Below the pieces are notes generated by a model. That model did no database searches. It saw only the letters and a program-made list of their open reading frames with translations, and was not told where the DNA came from. A program made the translations under genes and the position numbers. From contig JAVHZZ010000009.1 in assembly GCA_036250195.1 (NCBI GenBank), forward strand, positions 44,545,824-44,609,823: DNA of 64,000 nucleotides, written 5' to 3'. The stretch is from Mixophyes australis. Taxonomy: Eukaryota; Chordata; Amphibia; Anura; Limnodynastidae. The number at the start of each line of letters is the position of its first letter. Position 1 is the first letter of the stretch. Shown here piece after piece: positions 1 to 9,733 of this stretch.

Positions 1-640
1 TGCATTCCATTAGATTGAAATCAGTTTCTATACCTGGCTCATAAACAAGAAGTGATCCAGATAGTGAAAAAGTGAGCTGATCTCCACCGTTTCCCTTAGA
101 AAAATAAACACATGGTGGTCACCATGTACGGCTCATTCTTCTTCGCTGATTCGCCTTTCTTGCACTAATCAATCTTTCACTTCCTGAAACACATTCTCAA
201 GCTGTGGAAGTATTTCTCCCTCTTTAGCTTGGTCTTTTGATGGCTTGGTGTTTCTATTACAAATGATAGAGTGAATCCAAGTGTCTCTCTTCACAATCTT
301 CAGTAATGTGGTAGCAGTCTCCAACACCTGGTAATATCCTTTTAATTGCTTTATTTCAGAACCAGAACACAATAACATTTCTAAATGTAACAGTCAGTGT
401 TTCATAAGTCGGGTGAGGGGAACTTTAAATTCCCTCTTTTTTTTCAGTTGTTTGACTCACGCTAATCAAATAGTTGCCAGTCACTCCATTGTTACAATTC
501 ACATGTCATTACATGTGGCTGTTTCCCCAAAGAAAAATGTTTCAAATAAATAAAAAGTTAGATAGAAGTTTGAAAGTGATTCTGGCCCACACCACGATTG
601 GCTCAATCATTACCATGTTCAATTCTGACAGCAGTACCTA
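1..640. other. AT-rich sequence, no gene recognised
   Basis: I see no recognisable gene or element here. A 69-codon minus-strand frame at 169-378 resembles nothing I know and has no supporting context. Confidence 0.5.

Positions 641-644
<4 letters not shown>

Positions 645-702
<58 letters not shown>
645..702. repeat. (AT)n microsatellite
   Basis: About 29 uninterrupted AT dinucleotides at the 3' edge of the minus-strand PLE. It generates false Tyr-Ile repeat frames on both strands. Confidence 0.97.
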
Positions 703-705
<3 letters not shown>

Positions 706-890
706 AAACACAAAGGGCGCTTCCATGGTGTATTATCAGATGTAAAAGGTTTATTCACACAACGTAAAATCATGCACGTACCTGAACAACAAGTATTCAC
801 AGCATATCAGGTTACAATTCAGCTTACTCTTCCTTCTAAAACATCCTGTTCAGAAGAGAGCAGCTCCCCCCTTGTAATCAAGTGTCTACC

Positions 891-931
891 TCCTCTACAT
901 GTTTCATCGCAGGTGACTTCATCAGGAGGGG
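891..931 (-). ncRNA. Hammerhead ribozyme-like motif of PLE 1
   Basis: On the minus strand CTGATGA (919-925) is followed 13 nt later by GAAAC (901-905), then AT and GTA (896-898). This is the catalytic core with a minimal stem III (AC-AT-GU) and a GUA cleavage site. Stem I can form between 926-929 (CCTC) and 892-895 (GAGG). Stem II looks weak in this copy. PLEs are known to carry hammerhead motifs with very short stem III in their terminal repeats, and the motif lies just 3' of the endonuclease as expected. Activity is not shown. Confidence 0.6.
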
Positions 932-959
932 TGTGTCTACAACACACTTTCTATCTTGT

Positions 960-1183
960 TTTTAATGTTTCTTACATGTTCTTGTATTCTTATTTTCAAA
1001 GGTCTTTTGGTTTTCCCTACATATTTTAAACCGCATGTACATTCCAATAAATAAATAACTGAGGTGGTTAGACAATTCATGAGCTGTTTTATTTGATACT
1101 CCTTCATATTGTTATAGTTACTAAATGTTCCTTTGAATGGACGGGCAAATTTGTAGATGTTACAAAGATTGCATTTGATGAAT
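960..1183 (-). pseudogene. PLE 1 GIY-YIG endonuclease C-terminal part
   Basis: The minus-strand translation contains VIYLLECTCGLKYVGKT followed by a basic stretch and EHVRNI. This is the GIY-YIG signature (IYLLEC...YVGKT) with the downstream Arg and Glu-His region typical of PLE endonucleases. It begins exactly at the boundary of the LTR at 1184; its upstream half, with the Cys-x2-Cys motif, continues beyond the LTR at 2739. The module nicks target DNA for target-primed reverse transcription in PLEs. Confidence 0.8.
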
Positions 1184-1531
1184 TGTCACGGTTGGCTTAC
1201 AGAAAATTGATCCCTAGGCTCTGCTGAACATAGCTAGGCCCACCCACAGGTGCGGAGTCTAATAGACAGGTGGTTTTCACCAGTAACCCCCACAAGGAGG
1301 TATGGTCTTAGCTGCACCAAATCTACAGGTCGCGGTCCCGTGAGTGAGTGTACAGCAGAACGATGTGGGGGAGCCAGGTGAAGTGGATGGAGACGATGGA
1401 GTGCACAGACGAGTGGTATAAATACAGGCACAACAATAATATAGGCTAATGGTCAGCAGCCAATGAGTCACTAGGAGAATAGGTGCTCTGTGGTATACGA
1501 GAGGACAGAGGCTGTCACTATAAAGTACTCT

Positions 1532-2062
1532 GGAGATGGTAATAGAGGTACTGGAGCAGCGATAGTTCAACACGGCCAGAGACTGAGAGCAGACTGGAGT
1601 AGCGGAGGTAACCCGTGGTAACAACTGATGAGTCACAGATGTAGTACCGACTCTGAGTGGTAGCGATGAGAGAACAGGAGCTGTCACGATGATGTACACT
1701 AGAGATGGTAATAGAGGTACTGTAGCAGCGAAGGTTCAACACGGCCAGAGATTGAGAGCAGGCTGGATTAGCAGACGTAACCCGTGGTAACAGCTGATGA
1801 GTCACAGATGTAGTACCGACTCTGAGTGGTAGCGATGAGAGAACCAGAGCTGTCACAATGAAGCACACTGGAGATTGTAAGTGAAGTACTGGAGCAGTGA
1901 AGGTTCAACATGGCCAGAGATTGAGAGCAGCCTAGAGTAGCGGAGGTAACTCGTGATACCAGCTGAGGAGTCACAGATGTAATAGCGGCTCTGAGTGGTA
2001 GCGAAGAGAGAACCGGAGCTGTCACGATGAAGTACACAGGAGATGGTAAGAGAGGTACTGGA
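1532..2062. repeat. 169-bp tandem repeat, about 3.1 copies
   Basis: The start GGAGATGGTAA (or a close variant) recurs at 1532, 1701, 1870 and 2039, exactly 169 bp apart. Units share GGTTCAACACGGCCAGAG and GTCACAGATGTAGTA blocks with a few percent divergence. The repeats lie inside the LTR. Because 169 is not a multiple of 3, the overlapping minus-strand frames of 104-140 codons across them are artefacts of the array. Confidence 0.93.
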
Positions 2063-2070
2063 ACAACGAT

Positions 2071-2404
2071 CATCATCATCATTTATTTATTTATATAGCG
2101 CCACTAATTCCGCAGCTCTGTACAGAGATCTCATTCACATTCGTCCCTGCCCCATTGGAGCTTACAGTCTAAATTCCCTAAAACACACACACACACACAC
2201 AGACTAGAGTCAATTTGAGAGCAGCCAATTAACCTACTAGTATGTTTTTGGAGTGTGGGAGGAAACCGGAGCACCCGGAGGAAACCCACGCAAACATGGG
2301 GAAAACATACAAACTCCACACAGATAAGGCCATGGTCGGGAATCGAACTCATGACCTCAGCGCTGTGAGGCTGAAGTGCTAACCACTTAGCCACCGTGCT
2401 GCCC
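2071..2404 (-). mobile_element. tRNA-derived SINE, minus orientation
   Basis: On the minus strand the head GCAGCACGGTGGCTAAGTGG carries an A box (TGGCTAAGTGG) and a B box near AGTTCGATTCC. The body contains the GTGGGTTTCCTCCGGGTGCTCC segment seen in SINEs with L2-type tails, and the tail is a (ATG)n/(AAAT)n run. Perfect 7-bp target duplications CAACGAT flank it (2064-2070 and 2405-2411), so it inserted into the LTR after that LTR's tandem repeats formed. A second copy is at 16646-16985. Confidence 0.9.
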
Positions 2405-2738
2405 CAACGATGGTTAGCACAGACCACGAACTGAGAGCAGACTGGAACACAGACTAACCACAAGGAGAACAGGAACCAGAACAACAGGCTGCAGGAAGTG
2501 AGCTTGAAGAACAGGCATAAGACAGGTGAATTCAGGAGGTTTAAATAGTGCTCCAGAAATGCTTAGCCAGTGAAAAAGAGGGAGGAGGTCCTGAAGTGCA
2601 ATAGGCTTGCACCTGCACAGATCTGAATATAGCTGAATAAATGAACTGGAGAATGTCTGATGCTGGGACATGGCAGTTTCCAGATGAATGGACTGCAGGT
2701 AACGAGACAGGTACTATCTGTGGGACCGGAGCGTTACA

Positions 2739-2824
2739 TAAATCCTTTAGTGGCTAGAAAGGAGGTGGTTTCTTTCTTTTTCTCTGTTAGCATACTTGGG
2801 GCCAAAATATCTTTTAGATTGAGT

Positions 2825-2875
<51 letters not shown>

Positions 2876-3756
2876 CTAGTTTAGTGGGGAGAATGTCAAT
2901 AGCTCCTGCCACTAGGTCGCTCGGATAACCTCTTTGTTTAAATCTACCTGCATAGATGGATAATTGTTCTCTACAGTACTCATTATTGCTGCAGTTCCTC
3001 TTTATTCTATAAAATTGAGAATAGGGAATATTGGTCTTCCACTTCTTTAAGTGTGCACTTTTGAAATGCAAATAGCTATTGGTATCTACTGTTTTTATGA
3101 ATTCTTTGTGGTCATTGTGTTCCCGGTGCTCATTAGAATTAAATCTAGATATTCAACTTGAAAGGGATGGAATTTAGCAGGGAGTTTGAGATTATAGTCG
3201 TTTGAGTCAATATACGAGAGCGAAGAAAGCAATCCATATCCCCATTCCATACTAATACGATATCATCTGTGTATCGTTTGTAAATTATGATGTTTTGGAA
3301 AAATGGGTTGGGGTCATTTATATATTGTAGTTCCCAGCTACCCATAAATAGGTTCACAAACCTGTGTGCAAAAACTGTGCCCATCCTAGCGCCACATATT
3401 TGGAGATAGAAACTATCCAGAAATCTAAAATAATTAAGTGTAAGGATAAACATCATAAATTGGCAAATTAAGTCTTTGTGTTCCGTACTTAGTTCAGCAT
3501 CCTGGTTCAAATATTGTCTGCAGGTCTGTACGCCTTTTTAATGTTGGATAGAAGTGTATAATGACTGCACGTCAATTGTAACCCACATGTAATTTGGATC
3601 CCATTTAAAATCTTTAAAGATCTCTAGGACGTTTGTTGTATCTTTGAGGAAAGATGTTAGATTATTAACATACTTAAGAAAGATTTTCACATACTCGGAT
3701 ATGTGAGGTAAGGGACTCAATCCCCACCACAATGGGTCTACCCAGGGGGTTGTCAA
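2739..3756 (-). pseudogene. PLE 1 reverse transcriptase core and linker
   Basis: Minus-strand pieces in order: palm segment with VTIDVQSLYTSI (about 3538-3600), then ARMGTVFAHRFVNLFMG and the catalytic RYTDDIVLVW at 3230-3400, then a linker with FYRIKRNCSN and QRGYPSDLVAGAI (2900-3030), a hallmark order of PLE RTs. The Y-x-D-D box is intact. Frames break at about 3510-3540 and 3075-3145, so this is a pseudogene. It joins the N-terminal segment at 3988-4480 and the endonuclease on the far side of the LTR. Confidence 0.85.
2830..2872. repeat. (AT)n microsatellite within PLE 1
   Basis: About 21 AT units between the linker and endonuclease parts of PLE 1. It gives a spurious Ile-Tyr tail to the adjoining minus-strand frame. 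Confidence 0.95.
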
Positions 3757-3987
3757 GGTTTTTATGTATTTTGGGTAAATGGTAAAAAATGGGTATTATT
3801 GGGTTGTCTGTCATCAGGTACTGATATTACTCCTTGTTAATCAATTGTGTATGCAGTCCTTTTGATAGGATCCCTCTGAGGATAGAGACATATTCATCTG
3901 TTGGATCATGTTCAAGGGGTCTATATGATTTGAAGTTGCCTAGTAGTCTATTGGCTTCTTTTATATAGTCAAGTCGATTTTGAAGTA

Positions 3988-4442
3988 CTATGCCTCCCCC
4001 TTATCTGCTTGTTTAATGATGACCCCATCAATGTCTTGTAGATTTCTAAGGGCTAATAATTTTTTCTTAATCAAAGTATTCGATGGAGTTGGGTACTGAG
4101 AATGGCAAAGGTCTTGTATCATTAATTCTTGGAATATATCTATGTAACTGCTTTTGGATTCCAAAGGATAATATTTAGTTGCTAATTTAAGTTCTGGACT
4201 TATTATCAAAATTTGTAATGATGGCCTGGTCTTTCTTTGCAAAATGGCGTTTGAGTGTGAGTGTTCTGGTAAATTTATTGATGTCTACATACAGCTGGAA
4301 TCTATTAGGTTTTTGGGTGGGAGCGAAAGATAGCCCTTTGCTCAGAACTAGTACCTCAGGAGCTGTAAGTGTGTGGCTGGACAGATTGAAAATTTCATTC
4401 TCTTTGAATGTGCTTTCTGTAATTATAGGTGTCTCCTTTTCT

Positions 4443-4480
<38 letters not shown>
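3988..4480 (-). pseudogene. PLE 1 N-terminal region of the RT ORF
   Basis: Minus-strand frames carry FNLSSHTLTAPEVLVLSKGLS and then a basic KRHFAKK stretch, followed by KKLLALRNLQDIDGVIIKQADKG. These are recognisable N-terminal and finger motifs of PLE reverse transcriptases (LSxxExxLLxKGLxF and IxKxADKGxA). Two frames are needed, so a frameshift lies near 4190-4240. An (AT)n array (4447-4511) immediately upstream obscures the start codon. Confidence 0.75.
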
Positions 4481-4482
<2 letters not shown>

Positions 4483-4511
4483 AATGTGTGTGTATATATA
4501 TATATATATAA
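4447..4511. repeat. Compound (AT)n/(GT)n microsatellite
   Basis: Two AT runs (4447-4479 and 4492-4511) separated by a short GTGTGT-containing stretch. It marks the junction between PLE 1 and the candidate Helentron-like element. Confidence 0.95.
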
Positions 4512-5066
4512 GTTAACCCGTGCATGATACTCATGCATTCTAGTCAAATCAAGCTACTTAAGGTGTTAAAAAGGTTCTTGTCATGCATTTGGGCCCTAGC
4601 CCAGGCCTCCTCAGGGGAAGAGCGTTACTTCCTGACGCAAGCGCCCTTTTTTAACGTGGTTTTGTCCACATGTCATCACCTCATCATTCTTCTCCATCAC
4701 CTCATCCTTCATTTTCATCGCCACATCTATCCAGATGTCTATCCATACACAGGGATCTCTCTCAGCGGTCCTGAGTATCACACTCCTCTCGCTCTGTCAC
4801 CCCCGGCAACCACCAAAAACTCCCCACTGTCACCCCCGGCAACCACCAACCACTCCCAACTGTCACTTCTCCTTCAAGAAATATATATATATTTTTTTAA
4901 AATCTTTATAAACACTTTTAACAATTAACAAATTAAATTAACAAATTAAAAACATCTTAGTATACCAAATTTCAGCCCTTTCTGAGGTTTTTTTTTCCAC
5001 ACACACTATGAATTTAGTAGGTCAGTGTATAACTCCGCCCAGCAGGTGGCGCTGCAGCTTGGTTTT

Positions 5067-5124
<58 letters not shown>

Positions 5125-5155
5125 CTAACACACGCCACTAAGCATTTATATTATA
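4512..5155 (-). mobile_element. Candidate Helentron-like (Helitron2) non-autonomous element
   Basis: Read on the minus strand it starts near CTATAATATAAATGCTTAG and ends near a short hairpin (GCATGA-GTA-TCATGC, 4524-4538) followed by CACGGGTTAAC. Such asymmetric ends, a 3' hairpin and AT-rich flanks fit Helentrons. It contains a CA array, a GCCCAGCAGGTGGCGCTGCAG segment and a minisatellite-like CTGTCACCCCCGGCAACCACC repeat (4795-4870). It has no coding capacity. The assignment is from remembered family features and is uncertain. Confidence 0.4.
5078..5119. repeat. (CA)n microsatellite
   Basis: About 21 CA units within the candidate Helentron-like element, followed by CAGAAAGACTAACACGCC. Confidence 0.95.
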
Positions 5156-5298
5156 GATATATATATATGTAGATGTATATATCTATGTATATAAGTCGAT
5201 ACTTCATCTTAATTTCCCTGTTCTTCATTAAACTAAGGTGCACACTTCTTATTTTTATCCCTGCACTGATTTACATTGTTCACAATTTATATGTATAT

Positions 5299-5337
<39 letters not shown>

Positions 5338-7336
5338 CATATACAGTACTTTGTTATATGAAGACCAGTATAAATCCAGATGTAGTCACATTATGTAAAG
5401 ACATAATGATGACCTTCTGAACTAAATTGTAATAGAACATGCTAAGATATGACAACCTACTTAACATTTTCTTTACATCTATTGTACAGCAAAGCATTTT
5501 CCTTATCAGGTCTACATAATGAATCCTTTTCTATATTCATGTACCACTAGAGTATAAAAATCTATTGTGCTATACACACACGTTTTCACAAATCCCACAT
5601 CCTACATAAATGACAAGAAATTCTAAAATACAGTAATCTGCGTATCAATATCCCAAGAAACAAAAGTGCAATCAGATATCGACTCAATAATTTCTAAAGC
5701 AAATATGGGTTGTGCAGAATGTGTCCGTGTGCCTTTGTGTTCACCATTGTTGACTCAAAGATATACATATAATACAATTTTGAAATTAGTTTTGGTAATA
5801 CAAATACATTTTTATAATTCACGATAATCTTTGACTATAGGAGAAGAAACAAAATGTCTTCAAACCCATTCCACTATGCAGAGATAAAACCAAAACTTGT
5901 GCCTAATTTTGCTTGTGATACCAGGCTAACCTCTGGATAGTAAAACACAGATTTGAACAACTCCTAATTAAGCTATAACTTATCGCTGACAATAACTTCT
6001 AAGATAATATTTTCTTTCATTGTTGTGACATCATGATGTCAATCTTTGGCAAGATAGGATGGAATCTTGTCATTCGTCCAAAAAATCGCATATTTTAGCA
6101 TCTTCGTATCACAAAGTATCACAACCCCCCCCCCCTTTTCTCCCTCTAATATCTGTTGGGGAGGAGAAAAATAAACAAGGATTTCTTTTGCTGACCTGTG
6201 AAAGCAAATTTATATATAATAGAGAGAAAATGTGAGAATTCATAATATACTTTATTCCATCACATCACTTCTAATATTATTTTCCAGTATATATATGGAT
6301 TTTAATTTAGAACATTTGATAATGACAGTTCCCCTGCAATCTGTTTTATAAACAGTTTAACATTAAGCATTTTCCAATAACTTGTAAATTATCCTCGCAC
6401 ACTAAACGCTGATGCAACTATATTTTGTTTTAAATTTCATCATGTAGCCGAACAGTAATTTTTTCGTAAGTTACAACTTACATCAGCTGATTCTACATAT
6501 TTTAGCATTTACAATTTTTGGAATATTTACTATTGTAATTACTGTTATCACTTCATTACTTGTTTTGTGTACTTAACCCAGATGTACCAACTTCCTGATG
6601 GTCGACCATAATTCTGGGGCTGAGCCGTGCACTGATCCTCCCCTCTGCTCTGGTTGGCCACTTTGGCTGTGGAGCACACGGGTAATGGCAGAAATGTAAA
6701 CACGCAATATGTCTAAATCGAAATTTTTCGGGAACTTAACATACAAATTTGATCTTTAACTGTATTCAATATATCAGGTTCAAAGCTGCAAACGCAAGGA
6801 AATTTCTCAAACTCATCAGTTTTTTTTTTAACTTCTCACAATACACAATTGCTCTAAGACCATACTTGCTGCTCATAATGTATTATGCAGACCCCTCAGG
6901 TCCTACCATAGGCTTATGCTCTGCAAAAGCAGAGCCCAATATCGTGTCTGCCCGGCTCCCATGATTTATGGTCCTTCAGACTCTTGGGTTGGTTAAAAAA
7001 TGGCAATTATGTACCAATACAGGTCTCACACAACGTGCGCATCAGCGGGAGCATGACATTTCCTCACTCTTCCCACTAGGAACTCTTTCTCCTAATGAGG
7101 AGCCACTTTCTTTTTTTCCGTCTAGATATCCATTCCCACTTAGAAAATATATTTCTTTCTATTCGATGTATCCAACCTCCCACGAGGTATCTAACTTTCC
7201 CGCTTGATAACTTATTCCTGCTAGGTATCCAAACTAAACGCTAGGTCAGAGAGTACTATTAACCGCCTGCATAGCGTACCAATACAAATGTGAAACACAA
7301 GGCAGTATTAACTGTCCGTGTAGCATGCCTGTTCAA
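5156..7336. other. AT-rich interval, no gene recognised
   Basis: Contains an (AT)n run at 5303-5333 and a 13-C homopolymer near 6126. All open frames are under 80 codons and unlike any known family. A relatively GC-rich patch at 6600-6680 may be a degraded repeat but I cannot assign it. Confidence 0.5.
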
Positions 7337-8890
7337 AGTAACATAGTAACATAGTTGATGAGGTTGAAAAAAGACACCAGTCCATCAAGTTCAACCTATT
7401 TTGGATCTCCTGCGATCCTGCACTTATATTTGAAATTAATCCAGAGTAAGCAACTGCCAATCTGTTTCAATTGTGAAAATCCCCCCAGACTCAATATTGC
7501 AGTCCTATTTTTACCCTATATCCACTACTATCCTTCATTTTAATTAACGGTCGTATCCCTGGATACACCTTTCAGCTAAAAATTTGTCTAACCCTTTCTT
7601 AAACATATCTATTGAATCTGCCATCACAACCTTCCCTGGCAATGAATTCCATATCTTGACTGCCCTTACTGTAAAGAACCCCTTCCTTTGCTGGTTGTGA
7701 AATTTCCTCTCCTCTAACCTTAGGGGATGACCACGTGTCCTGTGTATGGTCCTTGCGGTAAAAAGTTCCCATGAAAGCTCTCTGTATTGACCCCTAATGT
7801 ATTTGTACATAGTAATCATATCTCCCCTTTGACGCCTCTTCTCTAAAGTAAACATGACTAAACTGGCTAACCTTTCCTCATAACTTAATGACTCCATACC
7901 CTTTATCAATTTTGTCGCCCTTCTCTGAACCCTTTCTAGTTCCAAATTATCTTTTTTATAGAGTGGTGCCCAGAACTGTACTGCATATTCAAGATGAGGT
8001 CTTACCAACGATTTATACAGTGGCAAAATTACACTGTCTTCCCTTGCATCTATGCCCCTTTTTATGCATGCCAATACTTTGTTTGCCCTTGCAGCTGCTG
8101 CTTGACATTGAGCACTATTGCTAAGTCTACTGTCTATGAGCACTCCCAAATGCTTTTCCATTATAGATTCTCCTAAATTAATTCCATTTATATTATAGAT
8201 TGCGTTCTTGTTTTTGATCCCTGAATGCATAACCTTACATTTATCTGTGTTAAACCTCATATTCCATTTGGCCGCCCAATCCTCCAGTTTATTTAAGTCC
8301 CTCTGTAGAGAAGCTACATTTTGCTCTGATTTTATTACCTTACAGAGTTTAGTGTCATCTGCAAAAATAGAAACTTTACTCTCTAAACCATCACCAAGGT
8401 CATTAATAAATATATTAAAAAAGAGTGGCCCCAGCACGGAACCTTGAGGTACTCCACTTAAGACTTTTGACCAATTAGAAAATGTTCCATTTATCACAAC
8501 TCTCTGTTCCCTATTCTTTAACCAGTTTTCGATCCAAGTACAAATTTTGATTCCTAGACCCAGTTCCCTTATTTTGTAAACCAACCTCTTGTGTGGCACT
8601 GTATCAAAGGCCTTTGCAAAATCTAAGTAGACCACATCTACTGTCCTGCCCTGGTCTAAGTTCCCACTAACTTCCTCGTAGAAACGAATTAGATTAGTTT
8701 GACGTGACCTATCCCTCACAAATTCATGTTGATTCCCACTAATAATTTTATTGCGTACCAAGTAATCCTGAATACTGTCCCTTAAAATACCTTCCAGTAG
8801 TTTCCCCACTATTGATGTCAGGCTTACAGGTCTATAATTCTCTGGTTGTGATCTCGTTCCCTTTTTAAACAACGGCACCGCAAAGTAATC
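7337..8890 (-). mobile_element. CR1-type LINE copy 1, 5'-truncated
   Basis: The minus strand encodes a long RT frame and ends with AAAATAGGTTGAACTTGATGG, a T-run, CAACCTCATC and tandem ATGTTACT octamers (7337-7360). Octamer-type 3' tails are characteristic of CR1 LINEs. The 5' end is cut within the RT finger region near 8880, as usual for target-primed insertions. The family matches copy 2 at 49275-51840. Confidence 0.9.
7544..8890 (-). CDS. CR1 LINE reverse transcriptase, C-terminal ~450 codons
   Basis: The single open frame runs without a stop from PLFKKGTRSQPENYRPVSL (finger) through FAKAFDTVPH (palm motif A), SGVPQGSVLGPLFFNIF (motif B), IFADDTKLCK (catalytic F-A-D-D box, motif C) and the CR1 C-terminal region LVRPHLEYAVQFWAP, ERVQRRATK and WNSLPGKVV. 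The apurinic endonuclease half is missing through 5' truncation, so the copy cannot retrotranspose on its own. The nominal ATG upstream of PLFKKG is not the true start. An unbroken ~450-codon frame suggests a comparatively young insertion. The protein would synthesise LINE cDNA at a nicked chromosomal target. Confidence 0.9.
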   Translation of the reverse strand, partial: DYFAVPLFKKGTRSQPENYRPVSLTSIVGKLLEGILRDSIQDYLVRNKIISGNQHEFVRDRSRQTNLIRFYEEVSGNLDQGRTVDVVYLDFAKAFDTVPHKRLVYKIRELGLGIKICTWIENWLKNREQRVVINGTFSNWSKVLSGVPQGSVLGPLFFNIFINDLGDGLESKVSIFADDTKLCKVIKSEQNVASLQRDLNKLEDWAAKWNMRFNTDKCKVMHSGIKNKNAIYNINGINLGESIMEKHLGVLIDSRLSNSAQCQAAAARANKVLACIKRGIDAREDSVILPLYKSLVRPHLEYAVQFWAPLYKKDNLELERVQRRATKLIKGMESLSYEERLASLVMFTLEKRRQRGDMITMYKYIRGQYRELSWELFTARTIHRTRGHPLRLEERKFHNQQRKGFFTVRAVKIWNSLPGKVVMADSIDMFKKGLDKFLAERCIQGYDR

Positions 8891-8929
8891 TCTTTGTTTC
8901 ACTCCACACATACACACTTTCATAAATAC

Positions 8930-9655
8930 ACTTTGCTAGTAATATTTTCTATTTTTGGCAAACTTTTCTTCCTAGATACATTTAACAAATTATTTTACTA
9001 TATTATAACAAACCAAACTGTGTTATATCTATATATTTAAAACTGTGGCAGTACAGAAATGTAATATGCGTTATTTAAACAAACAAATGCTGTGTATAGC
9101 AATCACATTAAGACTATGTAGAACAATATTACCTCTTTCCCTTCAGGTTTACTTCAGCACCTCTGGTAGACTCTCAAAACAGGAATTCAGTTTATCAGCA
9201 CAAGATTTAAATAACAGTATAGAATGTAATAGCGATATGTTCATATACACACCTTCCAATCTCTGTGGATAAATTGAATTCCCCAGGTCCCCAGTAGGGG
9301 GTTTAAAATAAATTTCACTGAATCTCAACCATATAGACCAAACCTCAGTTGAGCTGCTAGACTGCTCCTATTGACCACAGAAGGTTATTAAACCATGATT
9401 AATTTAAATTCTTAACTCCCAATTTAATTATAAACAAAAGGCTCTGTCATTAACAAACATCTATAATTAATTAACATTTTCATAACCAGGTGCTATCTAA
9501 AACATTTCCGGAATTTACTCAAGAGAAAGAAGAAAAAAAATCAATATAATTTGGACATTTAACCATTTAACATTTTAAAACCTGTGATCTTCCACTAATT
9601 TGCACCATCATACTATACCTGTTTTTTTGACAATTTACCAAGTTGCATAAAATAG

Positions 9656-9656
<1 letters not shown>
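8930..9656. other. AT-rich interval, no gene recognised
   Basis: Low-complexity AT-rich sequence. A 75-codon plus frame at 9045-9272 has no recognisable content. Confidence 0.5.

Positions 9657-9718
<62 letters not shown>
9657..9718. repeat. (AT)n microsatellite at hAT left edge
   Basis: About 31 AT units, immediately before an AGAGATG end. A similar array lies at the other end of the hAT mosaic (15607-15669). Confidence 0.96.
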
Positions 9719-9723
<5 letters not shown>

Positions 9724-9733
9724 ATAGATAGAA

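Larger units (their letters stand above)
1184..2738 (-). mobile_element. Solo-type LTR inserted in PLE 1
   Basis: Starts TGTCACGG and ends GCGTTACA (TG...CA). The flanking pentamers are TGAAT (1179-1183) and TAAAT (2739-2743), 4 of 5 identical, consistent with a mutated 5-bp target duplication. Ignoring the insert and one flank copy makes the PLE frame continuous across the site. The segment holds ~169-bp tandem repeats and a SINE. A GCGGAGTCTAA...CACCAG...CAAGGAGG block near 1254-1304 matches the U5-side block of the gypsy LTR at 55676-56285, which suggests a gypsy-type LTR in minus orientation. No internal coding region is present. Confidence 0.65.
703..4480 (-). mobile_element. Penelope-like retroelement 1, interrupted
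   Basis: Read on the minus strand the order is N-terminal RT region (4480-3988), RT core (3756-3145), thumb/linker (3071-2880), GIY-YIG endonuclease (2780-960), and then a 3' non-coding end with a hammerhead-like motif (891-931). This is the usual Penelope order of RT followed by GIY-YIG. An LTR (1184-2738) splits the endonuclease module and an (AT)n array sits at 2830-2872. Several frameshifts and stops make it a dead copy. Family assignment rests on recognised protein motifs, not on a search. Confidence 0.85.

Noticed and set aside
169..378. 69-codon minus-strand frame as a small gene
   Set aside because: No recognised motif, no exon signals that match, and composition like the surrounding non-coding sequence.
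598..1029. Frames with Tyr-Ile repeats (also at 2829-3071, 4187-4511, 37697-37960)
   Set aside because: They are translations of (AT)n microsatellites joined to unrelated flanks.
1277..2082. Overlapping minus-strand frames of 104-140 codons with repeated LPLRVGTTSVTHQLL
   Set aside because: They follow the 169-bp tandem array in an LTR; the unit is not a multiple of 3 and each frame ends when the phase slips.
2071..2404. Possible tRNA gene from A- and B-box matches (also 16650-16720)
   Set aside because: The boxes belong to a SINE with body and tail and do not fold as a functional tRNA.
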